A DNA stretch of 64,000 nt from Persephonella hydrogeniphila (GCF_900215515.1 NZ_OBEI01000005.1:1-64000), one strand, 5' to 3'; shown: positions 44,795 through 54,630, numbered from the stretch's first letter. Numbers and translations are program-made. Notes: generated by a model not told the origin, from the sequence alone.

Positions 44795-45040
44795 ACCATT
44801 AACCCTTTCCCTTTTACTTCTTGAAATAAAGGTATTGTAGGATATTTAATCCATTCTTCCTTTGAAACAACAACTGGACTTATGTTTGTATCATATTTCC
44901 AATAGATTTATATATAGGCAATTTTAAAAAATCTTGAAAAGTTGCCTAACCAGCAATGTATTTGAGCATCTTCCAAAACTTCCAGTTTTTGGCTTTTATT
45001 TAGTTATCTGGAGGTTCTTTTGTTTCCCAAATCGCGTTTT
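44791..45040 (-). pseudogene. Decayed minimal nucleotidyltransferase (MNT) gene
   Basis: The C-terminal 36 codons are preserved on the minus strand (44901-44791): WKYDTNISPVVVSKEEW, then IKYPTIPLFQEVKGKGLMV and a stop. This is the typical end of MNT antitoxins of MNT/HEPN modules, where a strand ending SPVV is followed by a helix and FIREV-like end. Upstream codons to about 45040 are broken by stops, and the N-terminal GSRARG-D-D motif is not found. The remnant HEPN gene follows directly. Confidence 0.5.
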
Positions 45041-45072
45041 TTGTTCACTAAATATAAAAATTTTGATTAAGT

Positions 45073-45096
45073 AAAAAAGCCCTCAGGAGAGGGCTT
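45073..45096 (-). terminator. Terminator overlapping the end of the 116-residue gene
   Basis: On the minus strand AAGCCCTC-TCCT-GAGGGCTT (45096-45077) is followed by TTTT. The stop codon at 45083 lies within the stem. It ends the two-gene minus-strand unit. Confidence 0.8.
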
Positions 45097-45433
45097 CAAG
45101 TTTCGGCTGAACTTCTTGAAGCATTTTTTGTGCTCTTTGAACTTTTAATATAGAAACAGGATCTGTTTTTTTCCTGTATTCTCTAATACATCTTTTTGCT
45201 CGTCTATAATCTTTTAGATAAAACCACACAGCTATTTTCCTTGCCGTTTCAACAAGATTTTTACCGTTACTTCTCCACTCCCTTTTGAATCTTCTGAGCT
45301 CTTTTTGAGGTGCGTGGATTGATAGTAGAGTAACCTCTTTCCCTTTTCCATCATTATAAATACTCTCCATCACCGTTTTGAATGAGCCCTGATATTTTTT
45401 CTTCTCACCGGAGATGTTTACCCATAGTTCCAT
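45083..45433 (-). CDS. Small basic protein, function unknown
   Basis: 116 residues, basic (many Lys and Arg), without membrane segments. The segment LRRFKREWRSNGKNLVETARK and YLKDYRRAKRCIREYRKK suggests a helical nucleic-acid binding protein, but no known motif is clear. GGAGGTGGTG precedes the ATG, 14 bases after the upstream gene. The pair is ended by a clear terminator. Confidence 0.6.
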   Translation of the reverse strand: MELWVNISGEKKKYQGSFKTVMESIYNDGKGKEVTLLSIHAPQKELRRFKREWRSNGKNLVETARKIAVWFYLKDYRRAKRCIREYRKKTDPVSILKVQRAQKMLQEVQPKLEALS

Positions 45434-45447
45434 GGCACCACCTCCTG

Positions 45448-45927
45448 TTATTTTTTTAAGGGATTGTAATTTCCAGTATTTATAATTTCTATATCTAAAG
45501 TATCAGATACACTACAAGGCTCATTACAAGAAGGACTGTTATCTGCTATCAGTTTACATTTTATCTTTCTGTAAACCTCTTCAGAATGTCCTACATTCAG
45601 ACTTTCAACAATTCCCACTTTAATGAATATATTTTCATCACCGTAATTTTTATAAATACATCTGTACTCCCTCATATGTCCTTTTTTCCTGCATATTTTT
45701 TCCTTTATACTTTTTCCAAAGCTCTCCTCTATTAAAACAGTAGAAAGTTTTTCTTCCGGAGTTAAACTTCCCGCAACAACACAATAAAAACCTTCTTTCT
45801 CAAGCAATGGAGAATCAATCTCAGAAATAAATTTTTGAAAATGATGTATGAATTTTTCATCAGTATTATACTTTTTTGGTTTAAAAATTTCTATAGGTTC
45901 ACTCCAGTTTATCACGATTTTTATCAT
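45448..45927 (-). CDS. Soluble protein, function unknown
   Basis: 159 residues with no signal or membrane segment. It has cysteines in GFYCVVAG, KICRKKG, YRCIYKN, IKCKLI, SPSCNEPCS. VVAGSLTPEEKLSTV may be part of a beta-alpha fold. I do not recognise it. GGAGGG-like GGGAGGG lies six bases before the ATG. It is divergent from tig across 124 bases. Confidence 0.6.
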   Translation of the reverse strand: MIKIVINWSEPIEIFKPKKYNTDEKFIHHFQKFISEIDSPLLEKEGFYCVVAGSLTPEEKLSTVLIEESFGKSIKEKICRKKGHMREYRCIYKNYGDENIFIKVGIVESLNVGHSEEVYRKIKCKLIADNSPSCNEPCSVSDTLDIEIINTGNYNPLKK

Positions 45928-46002
45928 TTTTTCCCTCCCTTTTATTTTATAAAGTTATTCATAGCTCTGTATTTATCAACAGACATAAATAGCCGGTTTA
46001 TC

Positions 46003-46011
46003 TGATATAAT
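46003..46011 (+). promoter_or_regulatory. Extended -10 promoter of tig
   Basis: TGATATAAT, a full extended -10, ends 40 bases before the tig ATG. The -35 region has no good match. It would drive tig-clpP-clpX-engB. Confidence 0.5.
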
Positions 46012-46051
46012 AAAGGTTTGTATTTTTAAAAAATCTATAAAGGAGAGGTAA

Positions 46052-47425
46052 ATGAGTGTTACAGTTGAAGAAAAGGGTCTTGTGAGAACACTTACTATCG
46101 AAGAACAAGGCGAAGAAATAAAAAAATTAGTTGATAGTGTTATCAAAGAAATCCAGAAAAATGTTAATATTCCCGGATTTAGAAAAGGACACGTGCCTCC
46201 AGCTGTTATAAAAGCAAGATACAAATCAGCTGTAAAAGAAGAGGTTGCAAGGAAATTTATAGGGGAAAAACTCCAGAAAATCTTAGAAGAAAATGAACTT
46301 CAGCCTGTTTCAACAGACATAACCTTTGGAGATATCGAGCTTGAAGGAGATAAGCTGAAGTTTAAAGTAGCCTTTGAAGTAGCTCCGGAATTTGAGCTGA
46401 AACCTTATGAAGGACTTGAAATAGAAACAATCAAACACGAAATAACAGAGGAAGACATTCAGAATTACATAGACAGACTTCTTGATGAGAACGCAGAATG
46501 GGAACCTGCCGACAAAAAAATAGAAGAAGGGGATATGATAAAAATCCACTATCATATAAAGGCAGATTCAGGGGAGGAAGAAGAGGATGAGTTTGAAGTA
46601 GTTGTAGGAACAGGACAGCTCAGACCAGAGATCGAAGAGCAGATAAAAGGAAAAAAAGCAGGAGATGAGGTAACTGTAGAAAACGTTTCCCTTTACAATG
46701 AGAAAGGAGAGGAGTTTGGCAAAGCGACTGTCAATGTAAAAATCCTTGAAGTCAAAAAGAAAAAACTTCCAAAATTTGATGATGAGTTTGTTAAAAAAGT
46801 AGGTCTTGGAGAAAATGTTGAAGAAGCAAAAGAAAAAATAAAAGAAAAAATAGAAAACCAGATAAAAATCGCAAAAGAACAGGAACTGAACCAGAAGATT
46901 TTAGATAAGCTCGCAGAACAGTACGATTTTGAAGTTCCAACATCACTTGTTAAAGCAGAATTAGAAGCACTTGTTCAGGATTATGCGAGACAGCTTGAAA
47001 GCTACGGAATAAAGCCAAATCAGGAAATGCTTGCTGCAGCAGCACAGGGACTTGAAGACACAGCAGTTAAAAATGTAAGACTTATGTTTGTTATAAACAA
47101 GATAGCAGAAAAAGAAGGCATAGAGGTCAGTGAGGAAGAGATTAACAAAGAGATAGAAGAAATCGCAAAAGCTTACAACACCACACCGGAACAGATGAGA
47201 AAGTACCTTGAAGAACAGGGACTAATAAATAATATAGTCTACACACTTTTAAGAAAAAAAGTCCTTGATCTTTTAAAAGAAAAAGCTAATATTATCGAAA
47301 TGACAAAAGAAGAGTACGAAGAAAAAACAAAGAAAGAAGAAAAGAAAGAAGAGGTTCAGGAAGAGGCAAAAGAAGAAAAAGCTGAAACTGAAGAGAAAAA
47401 GGAGGAAGTAGATGAGCAAAAATGA
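46052..47425 (+). CDS. tig: Trigger factor
   Basis: Ribosome-bound chaperone and prolyl isomerase, 457 residues. The ribosome-docking signature GFRKGHVP is present ([19 protein letters not shown]). The FKBP-type PPIase domain spans about 155-240 ([16 protein letters not shown]). The helical C-terminal domain is followed by a strongly charged tail from about 425, almost only Glu and Lys. Such tails are common in trigger factors but vary. AAAGGAGAGG precedes the ATG. It overlaps clpP by 14 bases. Confidence 0.94.
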   Translation: MSVTVEEKGLVRTLTIEEQGEEIKKLVDSVIKEIQKNVNIPGFRKGHVPPAVIKARYKSAVKEEVARKFIGEKLQKILEENELQPVSTDITFGDIELEGDKLKFKVAFEVAPEFELKPYEGLEIETIKHEITEEDIQNYIDRLLDENAEWEPADKKIEEGDMIKIHYHIKADSGEEEEDEFEVVVGTGQLRPEIEEQIKGKKAGDEVTVENVSLYNEKGEEFGKATVNVKILEVKKKKLPKFDDEFVKKVGLGENVEEAKEKIKEKIENQIKIAKEQELNQKILDKLAEQYDFEVPTSLVKAELEALVQDYARQLESYGIKPNQEMLAAAAQGLEDTAVKNVRLMFVINKIAEKEGIEVSEEEINKEIEEIAKAYNTTPEQMRKYLEEQGLINNIVYTLLRKKVLDLLKEKANIIEMTKEEYEEKTKKEEKKEEVQEEAKEEKAETEEKKEEVDEQK

Positions 47426-48023
47426 TTTAGACAGAATCGTAAGCCAGCTTGTTCCAATAGTTATTGAGCAAACACCGAGAGGTGAAAGGGCTTACGATAT
47501 TTACTCAAGACTGTTAAAAGACAGAATAATACTGCTTGGTTTTCCCATAGATGACCATATAGCAAATCTGGTGGTTGCACAGCTTCTGTTTTTAGAGTCT
47601 GAAGATCCTGATAAAGATATATATATGTATATAAACTCTCCTGGAGGGGTTGTAACAGCAGGTCTTGCGATATACGATACGATGAACTACATAAAACCGG
47701 ATGTATGCACCATATGTATGGGACAGGCAGCATCAATGGGAGCATTTCTTCTTTCTGCAGGAACTAAAGGAAAAAGATATGCACTCCCTAGCTCAAGAAT
47801 AATGATCCACCAGCCTCTGGGAGGATTTCAGGGACAGGCTACAGATATAGAAATACATGCAAAAGAGATCCTCAGACTTAAGAAGATGCTCAATGAGTAC
47901 CTTGCAAAACATACAGGACAGAGCATTAAAAAGATTGAAAAAGATACAGAAAGGGATTACTTTATGTCTGCATACGAAGCCAAAGAATATGGCCTCATAG
48001 ATAAAGTAATTGAAAAAAGGTAG
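47412..48023 (+). CDS. clpP: ATP-dependent Clp protease proteolytic subunit
   Basis: Serine protease that forms a 14-mer chamber with ClpX. The 203 residues include the catalytic Ser in [11 protein letters not shown], His in [10 protein letters not shown] and Asp in [10 protein letters not shown]. Also [23 protein letters not shown] lies within the end of tig. clpX follows after six bases, the usual tig-clpP-clpX order. Confidence 0.96.
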   Translation: MSKNDLDRIVSQLVPIVIEQTPRGERAYDIYSRLLKDRIILLGFPIDDHIANLVVAQLLFLESEDPDKDIYMYINSPGGVVTAGLAIYDTMNYIKPDVCTICMGQAASMGAFLLSAGTKGKRYALPSSRIMIHQPLGGFQGQATDIEIHAKEILRLKKMLNEYLAKHTGQSIKKIEKDTERDYFMSAYEAKEYGLIDKVIEKR

Positions 48024-48029
48024 GAAAAA

Positions 48030-49259
48030 ATGACTGATATTAACAGATGTTCTTTTTGTGGAAAGTCACAGGAAGAAGCAAGAGTTCTGATTGCAGGTCC
48101 AGACAGTATTTTTATATGTGATGACTGTATCACACAGTGTAATATACTTTTGAGAGAAGAATTAGAAAATACACCACAGGAAGAACTAAAAGAACTTCCA
48201 ACACCTGCAGAAATAAAGAAAAGATTAGATGAATATGTAATAGGACAGGAAAGGGCAAAAAAAATACTATCAGTAGCTGTTTATAACCATTACAAGAGGA
48301 TATTCTACCCTCAAAAATACACAGATGAAGATGTTGAGCTTGAAAAAAGTAATATCCTGTTAATAGGTCCTACAGGTTCAGGAAAAACACTGCTTGCAAG
48401 AACACTTGCAAAAATACTCAATGTTCCCTTTGCAATAGCAGATGCTACAAACATAACTGAAGCCGGTTATGTAGGAGAAGATGTTGAAAGCATATTAGTA
48501 AGACTGCTTCAGGCTGCAGATTATGATATAGAAAAGGCTCAGAAGGGAATTGTTTATATAGACGAGATTGACAAAATAGCAAAAAAATCCGGAGAAAATC
48601 CATCTATCACAAGAGATGTTTCAGGAGAAGGAGTTCAGCAGGCATTACTGAAAATATTAGAGGGAACCATCGCAAATCTCCCACCTCAAGGAGGAAGAAA
48701 ACATCCTCACCAGGAGTTTATCCAGCTTGATACAACAAATATACTGTTTATCCTTGGGGGAGCTTTTGTAGGACTTGAAGATATAATAAAACAGAGAATA
48801 GGCAAAAAATCTATAGGTTTTGCAGCAGAAATCAGGTCAAAGGAAGAAGAAGAAGGAAACATACTATCAAAGGTAAGGGTAGAAGATCTTATAAAATTCG
48901 GTCTCATACCGGAATTTATAGGAAGAATCCCTGTGATAGCAACCCTTGATGAGTTAGATGAAGATGCTCTTGTCAGAGTCCTTACAGAACCAAAAAATGC
49001 TCTGATAAAGCAGTACAAAAAACTCCTTGCTATGGACGGCGTTGAGTTAGAGTTTACAGAAGAAGCTATTAGGGAGATTGCAAAAGAAGCCATTCAGAGG
49101 AGGACAGGAGCAAGAGGTCTCAGGGCTATAGTTGAAGAGATAATGTTAGATGTGATGTATGAAATTCCACAGGCTAAAGGAGTCAAAAAAGTAGTGATAG
49201 ATAAAGATGTAGTACTCAAAAGAAAGCAACCTGTTCTAATCTACGAAAAAGCAAGCTGA
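48030..49259 (+). CDS. clpX: ATP-dependent Clp protease ATPase subunit ClpX
   Basis: AAA+ unfoldase, 409 residues. The N-terminal zinc-binding domain has CSFCGKS and CDDCITQC. Walker A is [11 protein letters not shown], Walker [11 protein letters not shown]; the sensor 2 region has [14 protein letters not shown]. The IGF-like loop for ClpP docking is IGFAAEI. Length is close to E. coli ClpX. It is followed after one base by engB. Confidence 0.96.
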   Translation: MTDINRCSFCGKSQEEARVLIAGPDSIFICDDCITQCNILLREELENTPQEELKELPTPAEIKKRLDEYVIGQERAKKILSVAVYNHYKRIFYPQKYTDEDVELEKSNILLIGPTGSGKTLLARTLAKILNVPFAIADATNITEAGYVGEDVESILVRLLQAADYDIEKAQKGIVYIDEIDKIAKKSGENPSITRDVSGEGVQQALLKILEGTIANLPPQGGRKHPHQEFIQLDTTNILFILGGAFVGLEDIIKQRIGKKSIGFAAEIRSKEEEEGNILSKVRVEDLIKFGLIPEFIGRIPVIATLDELDEDALVRVLTEPKNALIKQYKKLLAMDGVELEFTEEAIREIAKEAIQRRTGARGLRAIVEEIMLDVMYEIPQAKGVKKVVIDKDVVLKRKQPVLIYEKAS

Positions 49260-49260
49260 T

Positions 49261-49851
49261 ATGGCTGTAATTAAAAAAGTAAAATTTATAAAAAGTGCGG
49301 TTAATCCAAAGGATTATCCGCCTCCCCATTTTCCAGAAATAGCTATAGTAGGAAGATCAAATGTAGGTAAATCTTCACTCATAAATGCAATATTCAAAAG
49401 AAATATAGCAAAAGTATCTTCATCTCCCGGAAAAACAAGGCTTATTAACTTTTTCTTATTAAACGACAAAATATACTTTGTAGACCTTCCTGGATATGGG
49501 TATGCTGCTGTATCAAAAGCCGAGAGAAATAAATGGAAAAAAATGATAGAAACATACTTCCATACACGCGAAAACCTATCCCTTGTTATAATGCTTGTTG
49601 ACAGCAGACATCAGCCTACAAAATTAGATATCATGATGAAAGAATGGTTGGAAAGCCTTGGAATTCCTTATATTGTAGTGGCAACAAAAGCAGATAAACT
49701 AAACCAGAGTGAAAAGGCAAAAACAAAAAAAATTATAAGAGAAACATTAGGTCTACCAAAAGATTTTCCTGTTTTTCTCACATCATCAAAGGAAGGAACA
49801 GGTATAAAAGAGCTTGTCTCATACATTCTTGATTTCGTATCAAAAGATTAG
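49261..49851 (+). CDS. engB: Ribosome biogenesis GTPase EngB (YsxC/YihA)
   Basis: GTPase needed for 50S assembly, 196 residues. G1 is GRSNVGKSSLI, G2-region SSPGKTRLINFF, G3 VDLPGYGYA, G4 ATKADKL. Pattern and length match the family. It starts one base after clpX and is last in the tig operon. Its 3' end overlaps the convergent permease remnant by 12 bases. Confidence 0.95.
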   Translation: MAVIKKVKFIKSAVNPKDYPPPHFPEIAIVGRSNVGKSSLINAIFKRNIAKVSSSPGKTRLINFFLLNDKIYFVDLPGYGYAAVSKAERNKWKKMIETYFHTRENLSLVIMLVDSRHQPTKLDIMMKEWLESLGIPYIVVATKADKLNQSEKAKTKKIIRETLGLPKDFPVFLTSSKEGTGIKELVSYILDFVSKD

Positions 49852-50701
49852 ATCATAAATAACACCAGAGAACACAGAGCCTAAAAACCAGCTTAAAACA
49901 TAAATGACAACAATTTTTTTAGGGAATATTTTTAATGTCGCCGTAATAGTAGGAATACATATACCCGCAGAGGCAAGCATAAATGTAAGGGATTGACCGT
50001 AACTCAATCCCAAATCAGCAAATGATCTGGCTATGGGTATCTCTTCCCCTGAACAGACATAAACCGGTATAGAAAATACAGATATTAATAAATAAGAGAG
50101 GAAAGTTAGAAAAGGAAGCCACATAATCAGAAGGTACAAGAGCAGAAACGATAGCAGCAATAACAAGCCCTATAAGAACATACTTTCCTGTATTTATAAA
50201 TATATCCTTAAAGCTTTCCCTGAAAATATCCAATCTGCTTTTTTCTCCTCCTGTAGATGAAAAAAGAGGAAGTGAAGGAGGTTTTTTGAAAAATATATCA
50301 ACAAGATAAGAAACAGACAGAGCTATAATCAGGACAACGCCAAATCTAAATAAAGTCAGTTCCCATCCAAACATACCGACCATAATGAAAAGAACAACCG
50401 GAGATAAAACAGGAGCTGCTATAAGAAAAGATAAAGCAGGAGCATAACTTCTGGAAAAAGAGTTTATAGTCTGGGCAACAGGTATCATAGAGCAGGAGCA
50501 TACAGGAACAGAAGAGCCAAAAACAGCAGTAATAACAGGAGAAAGAAATCTTCTATTTATAAATCTTTTTATAAAAGAAAAATTCATGTAAGACTGTATT
50601 AAAGCTCCTATAACAGATGCCAGAAAAAAATACGGAAGAACATCTAACGAGTAATCAATAAACTTATCAAAAAATCTGCCGATAAACTCAAAAAACCACA
50701 T
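49840..50701 (-). pseudogene. Frameshifted YraQ-type (DUF318/UPF0718) permease
   Basis: Two minus-strand frames together make one permease. The first (50701-50015) begins MWFFEFIGRFFDKF, has CSCSMIPVAQ and GKYVLIGLVIAAIVSALVP; the second (used from about 50090 to 49840) has SIPVYVCSGEEIPIA and ASAGICIPT, the family's second half. The match changes frame near 50080-50100, at an AT-rich run (TTATTTATTAA), as if one base had been added. Joined, the protein would be about 285 residues with eight or so helices. It may be a true mutation or a sequencing error. No ribosome site is seen at 50701. Confidence 0.75.
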
Positions 50702-50759
50702 ACTATATAATATAGTAGATAAAACAATAAGAAAAATATGAGTTTTGGCATAAAGCTTT

Positions 50760-50773
50760 CAGCATATATGCTG
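50760..50773. promoter_or_regulatory. Perfect 14-base palindrome between the permease and trpA
   Basis: CAGCATATATGCTG lies in the 111-base divergent gap, just upstream of GATAAAAT, which may be the trpA -10. It could be an operator. No T-run follows, so a terminator is unlikely. Confidence 0.35.
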
Positions 50774-50812
50774 TGATAAAATATTATCAAATCCAATCTA
50801 AAAGGGGAAAAA

Positions 50813-51583
50813 TTGCACCTTATAGAAGAAACTTTCAAAAAGAAGAAACCTCTTATCTGTTATTTTATGGCAGGCTATCCATCTATGGAAAAAAGTTACG
50901 AAACAGCAAAAGCTCTTATAGATTCAGGAGCAGATATATTAGAAGTGGGAGTTCCTTTTTCTGATCCTGTTGCTGACGGTCCTACAATACAGGTAGCCCA
51001 TGAGAAAGCTGTAAAAGACGGAATCACTCCTGTAAATGTATTTGAGCTTACAAAAAAAATAAAATCAGAATATCCAGAGATTCCTCTTATTCTGATGACA
51101 TACTATAATCCTATTTTTATCATAGGAGAGCAGAAATTCTGTCAGCTTGCCAAAGAAAATGGAGCAGACGGATTTATCGTCCCAGATTTGCCACCTGAAG
51201 AGGCAGAAGAATTTAAGAAAACTGCAAACAGTTTCGGTCTTGCAACCGTTTTTTTATTAGCTCCTACATCCCATCAGGAAAGGATAACACTGGTAGGAAG
51301 AATGAGCGATGGTTTTATATACTACGTATCCCTTACAGGAATAACAGGGGCAAGAGAGACACTTCCGTGGGAAGAACTTGAAAAAAAGGTATCCCAGATA
51401 AAACAGATAACCGGAAAAAAAGTTGCTGTTGGTTTTGGAGTCTCAAAAAAAGAGCATACCCAAAAACTCTCAAAAATATCAGATGGAGTTATAGTAGGCA
51501 GTGCGATTGTAAAACTTCAGGGGAAAGGAGATATAGAAGGTATAAGAAAACTTGTTAAACAGCTAAAAGAGGGCATGGAATGA
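50813..51583 (+). CDS. trpA: Tryptophan synthase alpha subunit
   Basis: Cleaves indole-3-glycerol phosphate to indole and passes it to TrpB. The 256 residues form a TIM barrel with catalytic Glu in ILEVGVPFSDPVADGP and Asp in GFIVPDLPPEE, then YYVSLTGITGAR and VGFGVSKKEH. The start is TTG at 50813, with AGGGG six bases upstream; no closer ATG exists. hisH overlaps its stop (ATGA-type). No trpB is in the window. Confidence 0.95.
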   Translation: MHLIEETFKKKKPLICYFMAGYPSMEKSYETAKALIDSGADILEVGVPFSDPVADGPTIQVAHEKAVKDGITPVNVFELTKKIKSEYPEIPLILMTYYNPIFIIGEQKFCQLAKENGADGFIVPDLPPEEAEEFKKTANSFGLATVFLLAPTSHQERITLVGRMSDGFIYYVSLTGITGARETLPWEELEKKVSQIKQITGKKVAVGFGVSKKEHTQKLSKISDGVIVGSAIVKLQGKGDIEGIRKLVKQLKEGME

Positions 51584-52200
51584 TAACTGTTGTTGACTAC
51601 GGTATGGGAAATTTAAGAAGTGTTGCAAAAGCTCTGGAAAAAGTAGGACTACAGGTTAAAGTATCATCAAACCCTGAAGATATAAAAAATGCAAAAGCTA
51701 TTGTTGTTCCCGGAGTTGGTGCTTTTGGAGATGCGATGCACAATCTTGAAAGACTCGGTCTTTTAAAACCTGTCTTAGACTCTATAAAAGAAGGGAAACC
51801 GTATCTTGGTATATGTCTCGGTCTACAGATACTGTTTGAGTACGGTTATGAGTTTGGAGAGCACAAAGGGTTAGGAGTTCTGAAAGGAAAGGTAATAAGA
51901 TTTGAGAATAAAGAAGGTTATAAAGTTCCCCATATGGGATGGAATCAGGCGTGGATAAAACAGGAAGAAGGACTTTTCTCAGGAGTAAAAAATGGAGAGT
52001 ACTTCTATTTTGTACACTCTTTTTATGCTGTTCCATCAGATAGCTCTGATATAGCATCTATTACAGACTACTCAGTAGATTTCTGTTCTGCTGTACAAAA
52101 GGAAAATATATGGGCAGTTCAGTTCCATCCAGAAAAAAGTCAGAAAGCCGGTTTAAAAATTTTGGAGAATTTCAAAAGCTTTGTAGAAAATGGAATTTAA
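51580..52200 (+). CDS. hisH: Imidazole glycerol phosphate synthase subunit HisH
   Basis: Glutamine amidotransferase that feeds ammonia to HisF in histidine synthesis. The 206 residues have VVDYGMGNLRSV, the oxyanion loop PGVGAFGDAM, nucleophile Cys in YLGICLGLQ, and the His/Glu pair in VQFHPEKSQ. It overlaps trpA by 4 bases and bioF by 11. Together with hisG at 16393 it shows the his genes are scattered. Confidence 0.95.
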   Translation: MITVVDYGMGNLRSVAKALEKVGLQVKVSSNPEDIKNAKAIVVPGVGAFGDAMHNLERLGLLKPVLDSIKEGKPYLGICLGLQILFEYGYEFGEHKGLGVLKGKVIRFENKEGYKVPHMGWNQAWIKQEEGLFSGVKNGEYFYFVHSFYAVPSDSSDIASITDYSVDFCSAVQKENIWAVQFHPEKSQKAGLKILENFKSFVENGI

Positions 52201-53329
52201 CAGCTTTTTAAGGGAAAAGCTTCAAAAAATAAAAGACAGAGATCTGTACAGGGAAAGATTTATTTTAGAAAATGGAGTAATAGACTTTTCATCAAATGAT
52301 TACCTCGGTCTCAGAGACAATCCTGTAACAAAAGGAAAACTGTGTAAAAAAATAGAAAAAATTCCTCTGGGGAGTGGAGCTTCAGCTTTAATATCAGGTT
52401 ACACCCAGATACAACAAGAACTGGAAACTTTTCTGTCAGAGATAAAAGAAACAGAAAGCTGTCTTGTTGTAGGAAGTGGCTATCTTGCAAATACAGGTCT
52501 TCTTCAGGCAGTGATAACAGAAAAAGATACCGTATTTTCCGATCAGTATAACCATGCTTCCATCATAGATGGAATAAGACTTTCAAAAGCAAAAAAAGTG
52601 ATATACAGACACAACGATATCAACGATCTTGAGGACAAACTCAAAAAAAACAACTCCGAGGGCTTCAAGTTCATAGTAACAGATGGCGTTTTCAGCATGG
52701 AAGGAGATATAGCTCCATTAAAGGAAATCAAATATCTGTCAGATAAATACAAAGCAATCTTGATTATTGACGATGCCCATGGAACAGGCGTGTTAGGAGA
52801 AGGAAGAGGAACAGTTTACCACTTTGGGATAAAACCTGATGAAAACCTTATACAGGTAGGGACTCTATCCAAAGCTGTAGGAAGCTATGGAGCCTTTATA
52901 TGTGGAACAGAAGAGCTTATACAGTTTTTAATAAACAGGATGAGAACCCAGATTTTTTCAACAGCTTTATCTCCAGTGCAGAACTTTATCTCTCTCGAGA
53001 ATCTCACTATTATGATGAGGCAACCTGAAAGGAGAAGGAAGGTTCTGGAACTATCAAAGCAGCTTTATGAAAAGGCAAAAGAAGAGGGAATCGATTTAAA
53101 CTACCACGGTACTCCAATCCTGACATTGATTGTAGGAGAAGAAAAAAAAGCTCTGTTTGTAAGGGACAAACTTCTTGAAAACGGTATTTTTGTTCAGGCT
53201 ATAAGACCGCCAACAGTTCCAGAGGGAAGTTCACGATTAAGGATTACTGTTTCATACAAACATTCCGAAAATGATATAAATTTACTGGTAAAATCTTTAA
53301 AAAATGTTCTGGAGAGTTACCATGGGTAG
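52190..53329 (+). CDS. bioF: 8-amino-7-oxononanoate synthase
   Basis: PLP enzyme that joins pimeloyl-ACP or -CoA with alanine in biotin synthesis. The 379 residues show FSSNDYLGLRDN, LGSGASALISGYT, DGVFSMEGD, IDDAHGTGVLG and the PLP-Lys in GTLSKAVGSYGA. Related alpha-oxoamine synthases (Kbl) are possible, but length and the RPPTVPEGSSRLR end favour BioF. It overlaps hisH by 11 bases. birA lies at 58995. Confidence 0.88.
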   Translation: MEFNSFLREKLQKIKDRDLYRERFILENGVIDFSSNDYLGLRDNPVTKGKLCKKIEKIPLGSGASALISGYTQIQQELETFLSEIKETESCLVVGSGYLANTGLLQAVITEKDTVFSDQYNHASIIDGIRLSKAKKVIYRHNDINDLEDKLKKNNSEGFKFIVTDGVFSMEGDIAPLKEIKYLSDKYKAILIIDDAHGTGVLGEGRGTVYHFGIKPDENLIQVGTLSKAVGSYGAFICGTEELIQFLINRMRTQIFSTALSPVQNFISLENLTIMMRQPERRRKVLELSKQLYEKAKEEGIDLNYHGTPILTLIVGEEKKALFVRDKLLENGIFVQAIRPPTVPEGSSRLRITVSYKHSENDINLLVKSLKNVLESYHG

Positions 53330-53558
53330 AGAGATTATAGAAGAGTTCGAAAGTGAAAAAGGGATAAAAGTTATTTTAGAATATGATAACGAGAAAGAAA
53401 CATACATAATGACTATATATAAAGATACAGGAAAAATCGTTTTTCAGGGTTCAATGAAAGAGATACAGCAGCAGGCTGAAAAATACTTTGTCAAGTCCTT
53501 AAAAGATATAAAAAATAAGATGGAAATAGCCCTTCTTGAAGATTTATTTAACAGGTAG
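53322..53558 (+). CDS. Small protein, function unknown
   Basis: 78 residues from the ATG at 53322, with GGAG seven bases upstream inside bioF; an earlier ATG at 53304 lies before that site. Strand patterns KVILEYDNEKETYIMTIYK and KIVFQGSMKEIQQQAEKYF suggest a beta-sheet domain with a closing helix. I do not recognise it. It overlaps bioF by 8 bases and precedes the hydroxyacid dehydrogenase by 10. Confidence 0.6.
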   Translation: MGREIIEEFESEKGIKVILEYDNEKETYIMTIYKDTGKIVFQGSMKEIQQQAEKYFVKSLKDIKNKMEIALLEDLFNR

Positions 53559-53568
53559 GAGAAAAATA

Positions 53569-54534
53569 ATGAAGATAGTTATCTTAGATGCAAAAACTTT
53601 AGGAGACGATATAGACCTTTCTATTTTTGAGCAGTTTGGAGATGTTGAGATATACCCTACAACAACACCTGCTCAGTTGTACGAAAGAATAGAGGATGCT
53701 GATATTATAATCACAAACAAAGTAGTGATAGATAAAGATGCTATTAATGCTGCAAGAAATCTAAAACTGATATGCGTTGCAGCAACTGGTTATAACAACG
53801 TTGATGTTTTATATGCAAAAGAAAAAGGTATTGCTGTAACAAATGTAGCAGGATACTCAACAGAAAGCGTAGTTCAGACTACTTTTGGTATGCTCTTTTA
53901 CCTTCTTATGCACCTCAGATATTACGACGAGTATGTAAAATCCGGTCAATACGCATACAGTGATATATTTACACATCTTGGAAAACCATTCTGGGAAATA
54001 AACGGCAAAAGATGGGGGATTATTGGCCTTGGAACAATAGGAAGGAGAGTTGCTCAGGTTGCTGAGAGCTTTGGATGTGATGTTATATATTACTCTACAT
54101 CAGGAGTAGAAAGGGAAGAAAAATATCCCAGATACCCATTAGATGAACTTCTTAAAACTTCAGATATAGTTTCTATACACGCTCCTCTAAATGAAAAAAC
54201 AAAAAACCTCATTACCATAAAAGAGCTTGGAATGATGAAAGATACAGCCATTCTTCTTAATCTTGGCAGAGGTGGAATAGTAAATGAAAAAGACCTTGCA
54301 ATAGCCCTTGACTCAGATTTAATTGGAGGGGCAGGACTTGATGTTTTAGAAAAAGAACCTATAGATCCTGACAATCCTCTGCTAAAAATCCAGAATAAAG
54401 AAAAACTCCTGATCACTCCCCATATAGCATGGACCAGTATAGAAGCAAGGCGAAGGCTTGTTAACGAGATTGTTGAAAATATCAGAGCATTTATAAATGG
54501 AGCCATAAGAAATAGAGTGGATTTACTCACATGA
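53569..54534 (+). CDS. D-2-hydroxyacid dehydrogenase (hydroxypyruvate reductase-like)
   Basis: NAD(P)-dependent oxidoreductase of 321 residues. Motifs: VAATGYNNVD, the dinucleotide loop IIGLGTIGRRVAQ, catalytic Arg in LNLGRGGIVNE, Glu in GGAGLDVLEKEP and His in TPHIAWTS. The closest subgroup appears to be glycerate/hydroxypyruvate reductases, which fits an NADH-linked hydroxypyruvate or glyoxylate step; the substrate is inferred. I chose ATG 53569 with AGGAG upstream; an earlier ATG at 53536 is inside the previous gene. Confidence 0.88.
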   Translation: MKIVILDAKTLGDDIDLSIFEQFGDVEIYPTTTPAQLYERIEDADIIITNKVVIDKDAINAARNLKLICVAATGYNNVDVLYAKEKGIAVTNVAGYSTESVVQTTFGMLFYLLMHLRYYDEYVKSGQYAYSDIFTHLGKPFWEINGKRWGIIGLGTIGRRVAQVAESFGCDVIYYSTSGVEREEKYPRYPLDELLKTSDIVSIHAPLNEKTKNLITIKELGMMKDTAILLNLGRGGIVNEKDLAIALDSDLIGGAGLDVLEKEPIDPDNPLLKIQNKEKLLITPHIAWTSIEARRRLVNEIVENIRAFINGAIRNRVDLLT

Positions 54535-54583
54535 ACCGCCATTTGAGTTTGTCAAATACATTGAATCATTATACTTTTGGTAT

Positions 54584-54598
54584 TATACTTCTAGTATA
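54584..54598. repeat. Short inverted repeat in a convergent gap
   Basis: TATACT-TCT-AGTATA lies between the dehydrogenase and the PP2C gene, which converge. The flanking TATTATAC-like repeats are AT-rich. It has no T-run and its role is unclear. Confidence 0.25.
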
Positions 54599-54630
54599 GT
54601 ATTCAAAATTTTAATCTTTTGAGTATTTTC

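Larger units (their letters stand above)
44560..45072. other. Gap without an intact gene
   Basis: This 513-base stretch between the REC-GGDEF gene and the terminator of the next gene has no intact reading frame on either strand. It holds the two minus-strand remnants described separately and an imperfect hairpin (44916-44947, AGGCAA...TTGCCT). It is the longest non-coding gap in the window. Confidence 0.7.
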
